This document shows positions 41,960 through 49,938 of a stretch of 64,000 nucleotides of DNA, piece by piece. This DNA comes from Halospina denitrificans (GTDB lineage: Bacteria > Pseudomonadota > Gammaproteobacteria > Pseudomonadales > Oleiphilaceae): positions 310,001-374,000 of the forward strand of contig NZ_SOAX01000001.1 of NCBI RefSeq assembly GCF_004364635.1, given 5' to 3'. The position numbers and the translations under genes were made by a program. The notes under the pieces were generated by a model. That model was not told the DNA's origin. It did not search any database and saw only the letters and a list, made by a program, of their open reading frames with translations. The number at the start of each line of letters is the position of its first letter. Position 1 is the stretch's first letter.

Positions 41960-42334
41960 ATGGAGTATTACCCGATTCTCAAGGGCGTGCACATGCTGAC
42001 CGCCTACCTGACGGCGGGGCTGATGTTACTGCGGCTTGGACTGGATCTCGCCGGAAAGACAGGCTGGAGGAAGACACCGCTGAGGTGGATTCCGCACCTG
42101 AATGACACCATCCTGTTGGCTGCGGCCCTGGTGCTGGTTGTCGTAACCGCCTGGATGCCCCTGGTCCACCATTGGCTTACCGCCAAGATCATTCTGCTGC
42201 TCGGTTATATTGTGGCCGGAAAGTGGGCGCTGGACCTGAAAAGGTCCGGCGCTGTCAGGGGTGTTGCCGCGCTTGTTGCCCTGTTCCAGCTTTTGCTGAT
42301 CTTCCTCCTGGCGGTCACGAAACCCGGATTCTGA
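41960..42334 (+). CDS. SirB2-family membrane protein
   Basis: A 124-residue protein with four membrane helices and the SirB motif pattern: HMLTAYLTAGLMLLR at the start (about residues 11-25), HLNDTILLAAALVL (about 46-59) and WLTAKIILLLGYIVAG (about 73-88). The histidines in helices are as in other SirB-like proteins. Function is unknown; the name comes from the Salmonella invasion regulator, but the family is widespread. The divergent NsrR-box-like site makes it a candidate member of the NO-responsive set. Confidence 0.85.
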   Translation: MEYYPILKGVHMLTAYLTAGLMLLRLGLDLAGKTGWRKTPLRWIPHLNDTILLAAALVLVVVTAWMPLVHHWLTAKIILLLGYIVAGKWALDLKRSGAVRGVAALVALFQLLLIFLLAVTKPGF

Positions 42335-42466
42335 CGGAAGCGGTAATGCCGGATTGTGGATGCGGTCATATCGTGCCCACCAATAATGCCCTGTCATGCA
42401 CTAGGAAAATCAGCTGGATAGCGTCTACACTGAGTCGTAGCCGCGACCAAAACAGGGAGTCCCGCC

Positions 42467-43429
42467 ATGAAGGCCATCATTTACAGGGCGTTCGGAAGTC
42501 CAGGTGTACTGGAGTGGGTGGACGACTGGCCCAAACCGTCGCCCGGTAAGGGCGAGGTCCTGGTGAAGGTTCGCGCCGGTGGCCTCAATCCCAAGGATAT
42601 CCTGCTTCGCAAGGGCGCTTTCCACCCTTTTCTCGGATTTCTGGACCGCGAGCCTCTGCCCCGGGTCAGTGGCCTGGAGATGGCCGGAGAGCTTGTGGAA
42701 AAGGGCGATGATGTGACCGATTTTGCCATTGGTGATGCTGTGGCGGGCATGAGTAACCGCTTTCACGGTGGTGTACACGCTGAATTCGCCCTGCTCAAGG
42801 CTGATGAGGTGGCGCTGTGTCCGACCGGCGTGAGCTGGAGCGAGGCGGCTGCGATTCCCCTGGCGGGACTGACGGCTCTCCAGGCGCTGCGCGACTGCGC
42901 CAACGTCAAACCGGGCCAGAACGTGCTCATCAATGGTGCCAGCGGCGGCGTTGGCCACTTTGCCATTCAGATTGCGCGTAACCTCGGCGCAACAGTGACA
43001 GCTGTATGCAGTGAGCGGAACCTGCATTTTGTCACGGAACTGGGCGCCAACCACACGGTCGATTACCAGCAGACCCCCGCGCCGGCCATCAACGGGCCCT
43101 TCGACTGCGTTTTTGACGCTTTTGGTAATTACCGCGCCCATGACTTCCGTGACAGCCTTGCGCCCGGTGGTATCTACGTGAACACCATTCCCAGCCGCGC
43201 TACCCTTCCAGCTGAAGGGTTGGCCCGTATCGGCCTGCAGAAACGCAGCCGGCTCGTGCTTGTGCATTCCAATCTGGCGGATCTTGAAGTCTTGCGCCAG
43301 TGGGTGAATGAGGGCAAGCTCAGGGCTCATATCGATAAGGTGTACCCCATCTACCATGTGGAAGACGCTCACCGGCATATTGAGACCCGTCATACCCGCG
43401 GCAAGGTGGTTCTGGAAGCAACCTGTTAG
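42467..43429 (+). CDS. Quinone oxidoreductase-like MDR-superfamily reductase
   Basis: A 320-residue medium-chain dehydrogenase/reductase. It has no structural zinc cysteine cluster, so it belongs to the quinone-oxidoreductase branch. GASGGVGHFAIQIARNLGA (about residues 159-177) is the NADP-binding motif, followed by CSERN, typical of NADP use. The N-terminal region AGLNPKDILLRKG-like (here GGLNPKDILLRKG) fits the family. It probably reduces quinones or enals with NADPH. Its stop is 14 bases from the next gene, so it may be co-transcribed with the NUDIX-MBL fusion. Confidence 0.88.
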   Translation: MKAIIYRAFGSPGVLEWVDDWPKPSPGKGEVLVKVRAGGLNPKDILLRKGAFHPFLGFLDREPLPRVSGLEMAGELVEKGDDVTDFAIGDAVAGMSNRFHGGVHAEFALLKADEVALCPTGVSWSEAAAIPLAGLTALQALRDCANVKPGQNVLINGASGGVGHFAIQIARNLGATVTAVCSERNLHFVTELGANHTVDYQQTPAPAINGPFDCVFDAFGNYRAHDFRDSLAPGGIYVNTIPSRATLPAEGLARIGLQKRSRLVLVHSNLADLEVLRQWVNEGKLRAHIDKVYPIYHVEDAHRHIETRHTRGKVVLEATC

Positions 43430-43443
43430 CGCGGAGTGGCGGT

Positions 43444-45012
43444 GTGACTGACATTCGGCCAGCCTCCACCCTGGTTCTGGTTCGTGATGGTTCCGAAGGG
43501 ATAGAGGTCCTTCTGCTCCAGCGCACCCGCAATGCGGTTTTCCTGCCTGGCTTTCACGTATTCCCCGGTGGTGCCCTGAGTGGCGAAGACGGAGATACCC
43601 CCTTCACCATGGCGGCGCTGCGGGAGTGTTTCGAGGAGGCGGGCATTCTTCTGGTGCGCAACAGCGGGGAGGAGGCGGATGTGCACCTGCAGCCGGAAAC
43701 CACCCACAGAAGCCGGATCGATGCGGGCACCCTGAGCCTGAGCGACTACTGCACCGAGCGGGGCCTGGAACCCGCGACGGACTCGCTGATCTACCTGGGC
43801 CGCTGGATCACGCCGCCGGGTCCGCCGCGCCGCTTTGATACGCACTTCTTCCTGGCGCGGGTTCCGGCTGGGCAGGAAGCGTTCCCGGATGGGGCGGAGA
43901 CCGTGGACCACGTCTGGATCACTCCGGAGCAGGCCCTGGATGAACATCTCTCGGGAAAGCGGCTTTTTGTTCCCCCGACGCTGAGCACCCTGCGACGTCT
44001 CTGCAGTTACCGTCAGAGTGATGAGCTGTTGAACGCCATCGCCGGAGAAATGCCGGAGGAGGTCCCCTCTGAGCCCTGGCCTGCTGTCAGGCAGGGTGAA
44101 GCTGTCCAGGTGCTGCCCGGCGAGAGCGGCTATGATGAGGTCCGCTTTCTGGATCCCCAGCGTAAGGGGGCGTCATCGGTCAGCATCCAGGTAGCTGAAG
44201 CCGTGCCCCTGACGGACAGGGTTACACGGATCACTGCCCCCAATGCCGGTATCATGACGGGTCCTGGCACCAACACCTACCTGGTCCGTGACGCCAGGGG
44301 CTTTATGGTGGTGGATCCCGGCCCTTCGGATGAAGGGCATCTGGAACAGGTACTCTCCGCGACTGCTGGACAGGTGCACCACATTCTGCTGACACACACC
44401 CATCCGGACCATTCACCGGGCGCTGCATTGCTGCGGGAACGCACCGGGGCAACCGTGGTCGGGTTGCCGGCACCGGAGCTGCCGGAGCATCACCCGGAGC
44501 CTGCCCCTGACCTGGTCCCGGAGGATGGCGCCTGTCTCGGGGATGGGCCGGGACGGTTGCGGGTGCTGCACACACCGGGGCATGCCTCGAACCATCTGGC
44601 ATTCCTGATGGAATCCGAGGGGCTGCTGTTTGCGGGCGACCTTCTGATGCAGGATTCCACCGTGGTCATCAGTCCCCCTGATGGGGATATGGCGGATTAT
44701 ATGGCCTCACTGACACGGTTGCTGGCAGAGCCGGTCTCCTGGCTGCTGCCGGGGCATGGACAGCTGATGGATGACCCCAATGCAGTGTTCGATTACCTGA
44801 TCACACACCGCCATGTGCGTGAGCGCAAACTCATCGGCGCGCTGCGGGCGCTGGCTCCGGCGGATGAGCAGACCCTGCTCGGGCGTGTCTACAGTGATGT
44901 GGACAGCCGCATCCATCCCGTGGCCGCCCGCTCACTGAAGGCGCATCTGCTGAAACTTGAACGGGAAGGACGGGTTTGTCGGTCCGGCGATGGCTGGATC
45001 CTTGCGGATTGA
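43444..45012 (+). CDS. NUDIX - metallo-beta-lactamase fusion protein (LACTB2-like C-terminus)
   Basis: A 522-residue two-domain hydrolase. The N-terminal NUDIX part carries GGALSGEDGDTPFTMAALRECFEEAG, with the box residues read as Gly followed by RECFEEAG (about residues 42-68). The C-terminal part has PGTNTYLV, THTHPDHSPGAALL (about 318-331) and the later HTPGHASNHLAFL (about 377-389) of a LACTB2-type lactamase-fold hydrolase. It could act on a coenzyme-linked or nucleoside-diphosphate substrate; the family has no firm assignment. GTG start right after the reductase gene. Confidence 0.85.
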   Translation: MTDIRPASTLVLVRDGSEGIEVLLLQRTRNAVFLPGFHVFPGGALSGEDGDTPFTMAALRECFEEAGILLVRNSGEEADVHLQPETTHRSRIDAGTLSLSDYCTERGLEPATDSLIYLGRWITPPGPPRRFDTHFFLARVPAGQEAFPDGAETVDHVWITPEQALDEHLSGKRLFVPPTLSTLRRLCSYRQSDELLNAIAGEMPEEVPSEPWPAVRQGEAVQVLPGESGYDEVRFLDPQRKGASSVSIQVAEAVPLTDRVTRITAPNAGIMTGPGTNTYLVRDARGFMVVDPGPSDEGHLEQVLSATAGQVHHILLTHTHPDHSPGAALLRERTGATVVGLPAPELPEHHPEPAPDLVPEDGACLGDGPGRLRVLHTPGHASNHLAFLMESEGLLFAGDLLMQDSTVVISPPDGDMADYMASLTRLLAEPVSWLLPGHGQLMDDPNAVFDYLITHRHVRERKLIGALRALAPADEQTLLGRVYSDVDSRIHPVAARSLKAHLLKLEREGRVCRSGDGWILAD

Positions 45013-45018
45013 GGGGAA

Positions 45019-46023
45019 CTAGTCCTCGTCATCGATGATGATGCAGTCCCTGCCGGCGTCCTTGGCACGGTAAAGCGCATCGTCGGCGCGCTTTAACCAG
45101 GATTCCCAGGTTTCACCCTCATGGAGTAGCGCCGCCCCGAATGAGGCGGTAACCGGGCTGTCCGGACTGCGCAGCTTATAGCGGATTTTCTGGCGCAGGC
45201 TGTAGACCACGGCTTTCATACCCTGCAGGTCAACGCCGGGCATCAGCAGCACGAATTCCTCGCCACCGAAACGGAAAAGCTGGTCGGTCTGACGGGTGCT
45301 GTCATCCACCAGTCTGGTGAGGTGAATCAGGATGTCATCCCCGAGACTGTGGCCGTGCTTGTCGTTGATCCGTTTGAAGTAATCCAGATCCAGAATCACC
45401 AGGGCGTAGGTCGTACCCACGCGTTCGGCCGTGGAAACCGCCAGCTTGAGCGCGTCGTCCATGGATCGCCGGTTGCGGGCACCGGTGAGCGGGTCGAGTC
45501 GCGCCAGGTTCGCCATTTCCTCGCGCTGGTGTTCATTGCGCAACGCAAAGATGAAGGCGCAGGCGCTGACGACGACGCAGGTGGTGAAAAACGCAAACAG
45601 GCTTTCGGTGCTCTGCAGGGATGTCGTGTAAATCACGATCGACACAATGGTGGCCGTATTCAGAAGAATGGCTGCCGTTGGCCGTGTCAGGAAGAAGGTG
45701 GCGACCAGGACGGGATAGACCCACATATGGCCAACATTCACCAGCAGGCTGGAAATAACGACGGCCGCAATGCAGCAGAAGACCGCAAGAACAAAGCCGC
45801 TTCGCTCCGTTTCTCCGGTATACCAGGCATAGACAACATTGATCACGATCCCCAGCGATATGATGGCGTCAGTAAAACCGGCGAGGTAGTTATGCTCCAG
45901 GAAGCGATAGAACGCAAAAGGCACAATACCGAAGATGGCAGCCGCACCGAGCAGTGTAATGATGGAAAGCTGGAAATCGGTACGGAGCCGCTCCGTCATT
46001 ACCTTCAGCTTCATTGTGGCCAT
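45019..46023 (-). CDS. Membrane-bound diguanylate cyclase (GGDEF)
   Basis: A 334-residue enzyme with five to six membrane segments over residues 20-165 and a C-terminal GGDEF domain making cyclic di-GMP. The active site reads RFGGEEFVLLM (about residues 246-256), an active GGEEF variant. An RxxD product-inhibition site (RQTD) lies five residues upstream, so feedback inhibition is expected. LDYFKRINDKHGHSLGDDIL is the substrate loop. The membrane part is not a known named sensor. It converges with the NUDIX-MBL gene. Confidence 0.92.
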   Translation of the reverse strand: MATMKLKVMTERLRTDFQLSIITLLGAAAIFGIVPFAFYRFLEHNYLAGFTDAIISLGIVINVVYAWYTGETERSGFVLAVFCCIAAVVISSLLVNVGHMWVYPVLVATFFLTRPTAAILLNTATIVSIVIYTTSLQSTESLFAFFTTCVVVSACAFIFALRNEHQREEMANLARLDPLTGARNRRSMDDALKLAVSTAERVGTTYALVILDLDYFKRINDKHGHSLGDDILIHLTRLVDDSTRQTDQLFRFGGEEFVLLMPGVDLQGMKAVVYSLRQKIRYKLRSPDSPVTASFGAALLHEGETWESWLKRADDALYRAKDAGRDCIIIDDED

Positions 46024-46084
46024 GAGCGTCTCATTCTGGCTTTATTGTTATGATTATGGCCATTGGTTGGAATGGTGTATTCCA

Positions 46085-46690
46085 TCATCCGGCTTCTGAA
46101 CTGTAATGGGGTTTATTATCCGCCGCAAGCATGGCCCGCAGCTGGCGTTCAATTTCGAAAACATGCGGATCTTCCACTTGCATATGCCTGAGTGCGCCTG
46201 CAAGCGCTAGCGCATAGTCCGCATTGGGGCCGCTCGGGCCCTGGCACTGGAGAATCCTGGCTGCAATATCGTATTCAGGCGCGGGGCCGGCGAAAGCCGG
46301 GTTGTCTTCAGTGGCGATATACACAAGGGCGTCCACGCTATCCCCGTCGTTCAGCGTCAAGGGCTTGAACAGTCGCAGGTAGCCGTTTTTCTCGCGGACA
46401 TCGAGATGGCTGAACACATCGGGGCTCACGCGATAGGCAATCCCGGTGCAGCGCGCCTGGGAATCGGGCATGAGGGTAACCACGCGACCGGGACGTTCAG
46501 GGGTCCCCCGGTGGTCGTGAGAGCCCTGCCAGAACCGACGCTTCCAGCCATCAAGAGTAGCCTGGCGCGCCTCGAGAAATTCAAAGCCGACTTTATAGAT
46601 CAGCGAGCCGTAACCAAAAAGCCAGACCGGCTGGCCGTCTTCGGGAAGGAGATTGGCACTTTGGTTACGTTCGATGGTATTGGCTGACAT
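46085..46690 (-). CDS. ChaC-like gamma-glutamylcyclotransferase
   Basis: A 201-residue protein with the ChaC signature VWLFGYGSLIYK (about residues 22-33) and later GRVVTLMPDSQARCTGIAYRV (about 67-87). ChaC enzymes degrade glutathione to 5-oxoproline and Cys-Gly, raising or balancing the redox state. The catalytic Glu is probably within the REKNGYLRLF part. The start is the ATG at 46690. It is the second GGCT-fold enzyme here, with a glutamate-cysteine-ligase-like gene at 16.8 kb. Confidence 0.85.
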   Translation of the reverse strand: MSANTIERNQSANLLPEDGQPVWLFGYGSLIYKVGFEFLEARQATLDGWKRRFWQGSHDHRGTPERPGRVVTLMPDSQARCTGIAYRVSPDVFSHLDVREKNGYLRLFKPLTLNDGDSVDALVYIATEDNPAFAGPAPEYDIAARILQCQGPSGPNADYALALAGALRHMQVEDPHVFEIERQLRAMLAADNKPHYSSEAG

Positions 46691-46772
46691 GGCGCTTCTG
46701 TTCCGGAGATTAACAACAGGTTACGGATTACGGCGCCCGGCGTCGTTTACGAAATGTTACTGAGAATAACGA

Positions 46773-47630
46773 TTACCCGAAGGGCCACCACCAGTGTCCG
46801 TCGCTTTCCTGCGCCAGACGCTCTTCGCGCTCGCGTTCCAGCTGACGCAGTTTGCGGTCGGTTTCAAGGCGTTTGGTGGGTCCCCCGCCCCAGGGCCAGT
46901 ACCAGGAGGCCGATTCATAATCACCACTTTCCTTGAGGGCCTGGATCTCCTCCTTCCGCTGCTCCAGGAGCTCAGCACGCCGGCGCTGGTAGTCCGTCTC
47001 AAGGTTGTCCTCGACAATGGACTGCGCCGCACTGTTGTGAACCGCCACTTTGTCCAGCAGCAGGCGGGTCTCCCGGATTTCAGGCAGGGCGGTTTCCTCG
47101 GGCACCAGGCGGGCTGGGCCCTTGCTCAGTGGGTGCCCCTCCGGCAGCCCTTTATAGGTGGATTCCGGATCATCCACTTCCGAATAACGCAGGTAATAGG
47201 TTTCACCCGCTTCAACCTTGAATTCGGTATCCAGAATGTGGTCAAAGATCAGGGTAATGGGCCCCATGTGCTCCACGCCCTCAATGCCGTTGAAGGGGCG
47301 ACGGATATCGAACTCGCGTTGGCCGGCCAGGATCACAAGCCAGGTGTAGCCATTGGCGCGAAGGTTGAAGTAATGGTTGTCATCCACGTAGAAGCTGGGC
47401 GCCATAATCTCGTCATTGCCCCACTGGGATTCCGGGCGGTAGAAGTAGACAAGCGCCTGTTTCTTGCCGTTCCACTTATAGCTGGGAACGGGAGAAAACT
47501 CGGGGCCCGTCACTGGGCGGACGTACGCGCCCATATCCTTACCCAGGGACTGATAGATTTTCATGCCGCAACCGTTGAGCAGCAGCATTGAAAGGAGGAT
47601 AAGGGTTAGAGCCGGCGCCTTTGTCCGCAT
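46773..47630 (-). CDS. DUF2846-type lipoprotein
   Basis: A 285-residue lipoprotein: signal peptide MRTKAPALTLILLSMLLLNGC with the lipobox cysteine at about residue 21. The central domain, from KQALVYFYRPESQWGNDE to GETYYLRYSEVDD (about 56-160), matches DUF2846, found in lipoproteins of unknown function. The C-terminus is a charged, Arg/Glu-rich helix with Trp-rich ends (SWYWPWGGG and HWWWPFG). ATG at 47630 has AGGGA upstream. Confidence 0.78.
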   Translation of the reverse strand: MRTKAPALTLILLSMLLLNGCGMKIYQSLGKDMGAYVRPVTGPEFSPVPSYKWNGKKQALVYFYRPESQWGNDEIMAPSFYVDDNHYFNLRANGYTWLVILAGQREFDIRRPFNGIEGVEHMGPITLIFDHILDTEFKVEAGETYYLRYSEVDDPESTYKGLPEGHPLSKGPARLVPEETALPEIRETRLLLDKVAVHNSAAQSIVEDNLETDYQRRRAELLEQRKEEIQALKESGDYESASWYWPWGGGPTKRLETDRKLRQLEREREERLAQESDGHWWWPFG

Positions 47631-47725
47631 TACGAAATCCCTGCCGAGTAAATACACAGCCGGAGATTACCATCTTTACAAGATGTGATTTGAGAGGTAC
47701 TGCAAAGATGGCGAGGAAACGGGGC

Positions 47726-48460
47726 CTAAAGTGCCGGGGGTCTGCCGTTGATCAGGATCTCGTCGGCACCGGCCATGAGCGCGTTTTCCATATCCCGGAC
47801 CTGCTCCGGGAGATAGGCGAGCAGGTGCGCCTTGCGACCATGGTAGTGGCCGGTGATGCGCGAGTCGTAGAGGTTTCTCCCCATAAAGCGCGGGGGCAGG
47901 GAGTAGGTCCGGGCCTCGCGGATACGGCCAAGCAGTGGCAGACCGAGCAGGATTGACGCCCCGGCACGCCGGCACTCTTTCGCACCAGCCAGTGTTTGCG
48001 CGCCGGGCATAAGCATCTTCAGGGCCACCTCGTCCTGGGGTCGCCACATCAGAAAGCGCGCATTGCGGACAATCCAGTCGAGTTTTCCGGTTTCCCGCGC
48101 CCAGTGCGACAGTGACCGCAGGGTCCGCAGAGCATGCTCGGGCTTGATGTCCAGTACCCAGCGCGCCCGGTCAAAACGCTCCATGAACCGCTCGAGGGTC
48201 AGGCCGGGTTGGCCGCAGTGGTAGCGGATCTGGCGGAAGTCGTTAAAGCTGAGGGTCTCGATGCGCCCGGACTTGCCGGCCGTGCGGCTCAATCTGGCGT
48301 CATGATGCAGAACCAGTCCGCCATCCACGGTGGACCGAAGGTCGGTTTCCAGGTGTTCGAACCCCGCGTCCAGTGCGGCGTCAAAGGCAGCCTCGGTATT
48401 CTCGGTATACCGTTCATCCAGTCCGCGGTGGCTGATCCATGGGTTCGACATGCTGCTCAT
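47726..48460 (-). CDS. Glycerophosphodiester phosphodiesterase
   Basis: A 244-residue GDPD TIM barrel hydrolysing glycerophosphodiesters to an alcohol and glycerol 3-phosphate. Active-site parts are ISHRGLDERYTENTEAAF (about residues 9-26, catalytic His and the metal Glu) and LETDLRSTVDGGLVLHHDARLSR (about 37-59). No signal peptide is seen, so it is probably cytoplasmic, unlike GlpQ. It may recycle head groups from phospholipids, fitting with phospholipase PldA elsewhere in the window. Confidence 0.9.
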   Translation of the reverse strand: MSSMSNPWISHRGLDERYTENTEAAFDAALDAGFEHLETDLRSTVDGGLVLHHDARLSRTAGKSGRIETLSFNDFRQIRYHCGQPGLTLERFMERFDRARWVLDIKPEHALRTLRSLSHWARETGKLDWIVRNARFLMWRPQDEVALKMLMPGAQTLAGAKECRRAGASILLGLPLLGRIREARTYSLPPRFMGRNLYDSRITGHYHGRKAHLLAYLPEQVRDMENALMAGADEILINGRPPAL

Positions 48461-48548
48461 TCTGTCGGAGCTGTCCTGCAGGCGTTGCGTGATTCAAGGC
48501 CTAATAGTGGCGGATTCGGGCTGGTATGCCAAGGGCGGTGGGGAAAAC

Positions 48549-48568
48549 GCCCGGCCGGGTGGCCGGGC
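48549..48568. terminator. GC-rich hairpin in the divergent region
   Basis: GCCCGGCC and GGCCGGGC form an 8-bp perfect stem with loop GGGT. It has terminator shape but no obvious coding transcript ends here, so it may end a small RNA or act as a leader structure. Confidence 0.4.
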
Positions 48569-48667
48569 CAAAACGATCATGAAAGGCCTGAAAGCAGGGT
48601 TTCAGGTTATCCGCATGATTACCTTTTACAGTTATGGGTGCATTGGCTGGACAATCACTGGCCCCTG

Positions 48668-48694
48668 TCATCCCGGTCATCCCGGTCATCCCGG
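48668..48694 (+). repeat. Three 9-bp tandem repeats (TCATCCCGG)
   Basis: Three identical head-to-tail copies, without intervening bases. They lie 98 bases before the RND adaptor ATG and could be regulator-binding iterons or simple slippage products. Confidence 0.6.
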
Positions 48695-48792
48695 TGTTGT
48701 CCTCACAAAACCGGAAGTGGGCCACATACGCTCCCGCTGACTTCAGTATGCTGCTACCCTTGCGTCTGCAATGAACACCATGGAAACAATTC

Positions 48793-49938
48793 ATGAGGCA
48801 ACTGATAAAAAAGAAGACGGCAGTCATGCCGCTGGCCACGATCGCACTGGCGCTTGCACTTGTGAGCACAATACTGCTCTATGCGCATGCTGAAAGCGAG
48901 CCGGGTCCAACACCAGAGAGGGACCGATTGCTCCCGGTGGCAACGTTCAGCCCGGAGCAGGTGGACCAATTCCCCGTAACGACGCGTTATACCGGGCTGG
49001 TCCAGTCGAGGCGCGCTGCCACCCTCGCGTTTGAGCCCGAGGGGCGTGTCGCTCGCATTGCCGTCGAGGCGGGGGAAACCGTGACCCAGGGGCAGGCTCT
49101 GGCGGCGCTTGATACCCGTCGTCTTGAGGCCTCGCTGCGCGAGGTTGAGGGTGAAATCGAGGCGACAGAGGCGGCGTTGACTCTGGCGAGGGAGGAAGAG
49201 GAGCGCCAGCGCAACCTCAGAAGCGACGGCGCCAGCACCCGTCGTGATGTGGACCGGGCGGTGGCGGAACGACGCCAGCGCCAGGGGCAGCTCAACAGTC
49301 TGGCGGGTCGCAGGGACCGTATCCAGGCAAACCTGGACGATGCCGTTCTCACGGCCCCGTTCGACGGCGTCATTGCCGAACGCCGGGTTGAACAGGGCGA
49401 TCTTGTCGCCGCCGGTACGTCCGCGTTCCGCATTCTTCAACCGGACAATCTTGAAGCCCGGATCGGGATGCCGGCGACCCAGGCCCGCCACTATGAGGTG
49501 GGGGACGCCGTGCGCCTGACCATCGACGAAACCAGGGTCCAGGGCCACATCCTGGACGCCCTCCCCGAAATTGATCGCGCCCGCCGGACCATGACCCTGC
49601 GCGTTGCCCTGGTGGATGATGGCGGAACCCTGGTGCCCGGACAGATGGCCCACCTGCATCATCAGGGCAGCGTCAGCGAGGAAGGGTTCGTGGTCCCGGA
49701 AACGGCCCTGACCGGCGCGCGCTCGGGCCTCTGGGCGCTGCTGGTGGCCGAGCCAGTGGCGGATGACCGTTACCGGGTTCGGCGTGTCAACGTTGAGTGG
49801 CTCAACAGTGAGAATGGCCGTGCCCTGGTCCGTGGCCCGCTCGACCCCGAGATGAAGGTCATCGCCGACGGCGCGCACCGGGTGGTTCCGGGTCAGGCGG
49901 TCACCATCGTGGATCAGGCCGAGGACGAAACGCGGTGA
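48793..49938 (+). CDS. RND efflux periplasmic adaptor subunit (second system)
   Basis: A 381-residue adaptor with an N-terminal signal/anchor (MPLATIALALALVSTILLYA), a lipoyl-like EPEGRVARIAVEAGETVTQGQ (about residues 77-97), a short helical hairpin (REVEGEIEATEAALTLAREEEE) and DAVLTAPFDGVIAERRVEQGD (about 179-199). It is the partner of the following RND permease, whose GTG start overlaps its end by four bases. No outer-membrane factor is beside it, so it must borrow one from elsewhere. Confidence 0.92.
   Translation: MRQLIKKKTAVMPLATIALALALVSTILLYAHAESEPGPTPERDRLLPVATFSPEQVDQFPVTTRYTGLVQSRRAATLAFEPEGRVARIAVEAGETVTQGQALAALDTRRLEASLREVEGEIEATEAALTLAREEEERQRNLRSDGASTRRDVDRAVAERRQRQGQLNSLAGRRDRIQANLDDAVLTAPFDGVIAERRVEQGDLVAAGTSAFRILQPDNLEARIGMPATQARHYEVGDAVRLTIDETRVQGHILDALPEIDRARRTMTLRVALVDDGGTLVPGQMAHLHHQGSVSEEGFVVPETALTGARSGLWALLVAEPVADDRYRVRRVNVEWLNSENGRALVRGPLDPEMKVIADGAHRVVPGQAVTIVDQAEDETR

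Larger units (their letters stand above)
48461..48792. other. Divergent region between the glycerophosphodiesterase and RND adaptor genes
   Basis: A 332-base gap with no convincing gene. It contains a GC-rich hairpin at 48549-48568 (GCCCGGCC-GGGT-GGCCGGGC, flanked by AAAA on each side) and three perfect 9-base direct repeats, TCATCCCGG, at 48668-48694. Promoters for both neighbours must lie here, but I cannot place them. Confidence 0.5.

Noticed and set aside
48668-48694. CRISPR-like repeats
   Set aside because: Three abutting 9-base copies without spacers and no cas genes; too short for a CRISPR array.
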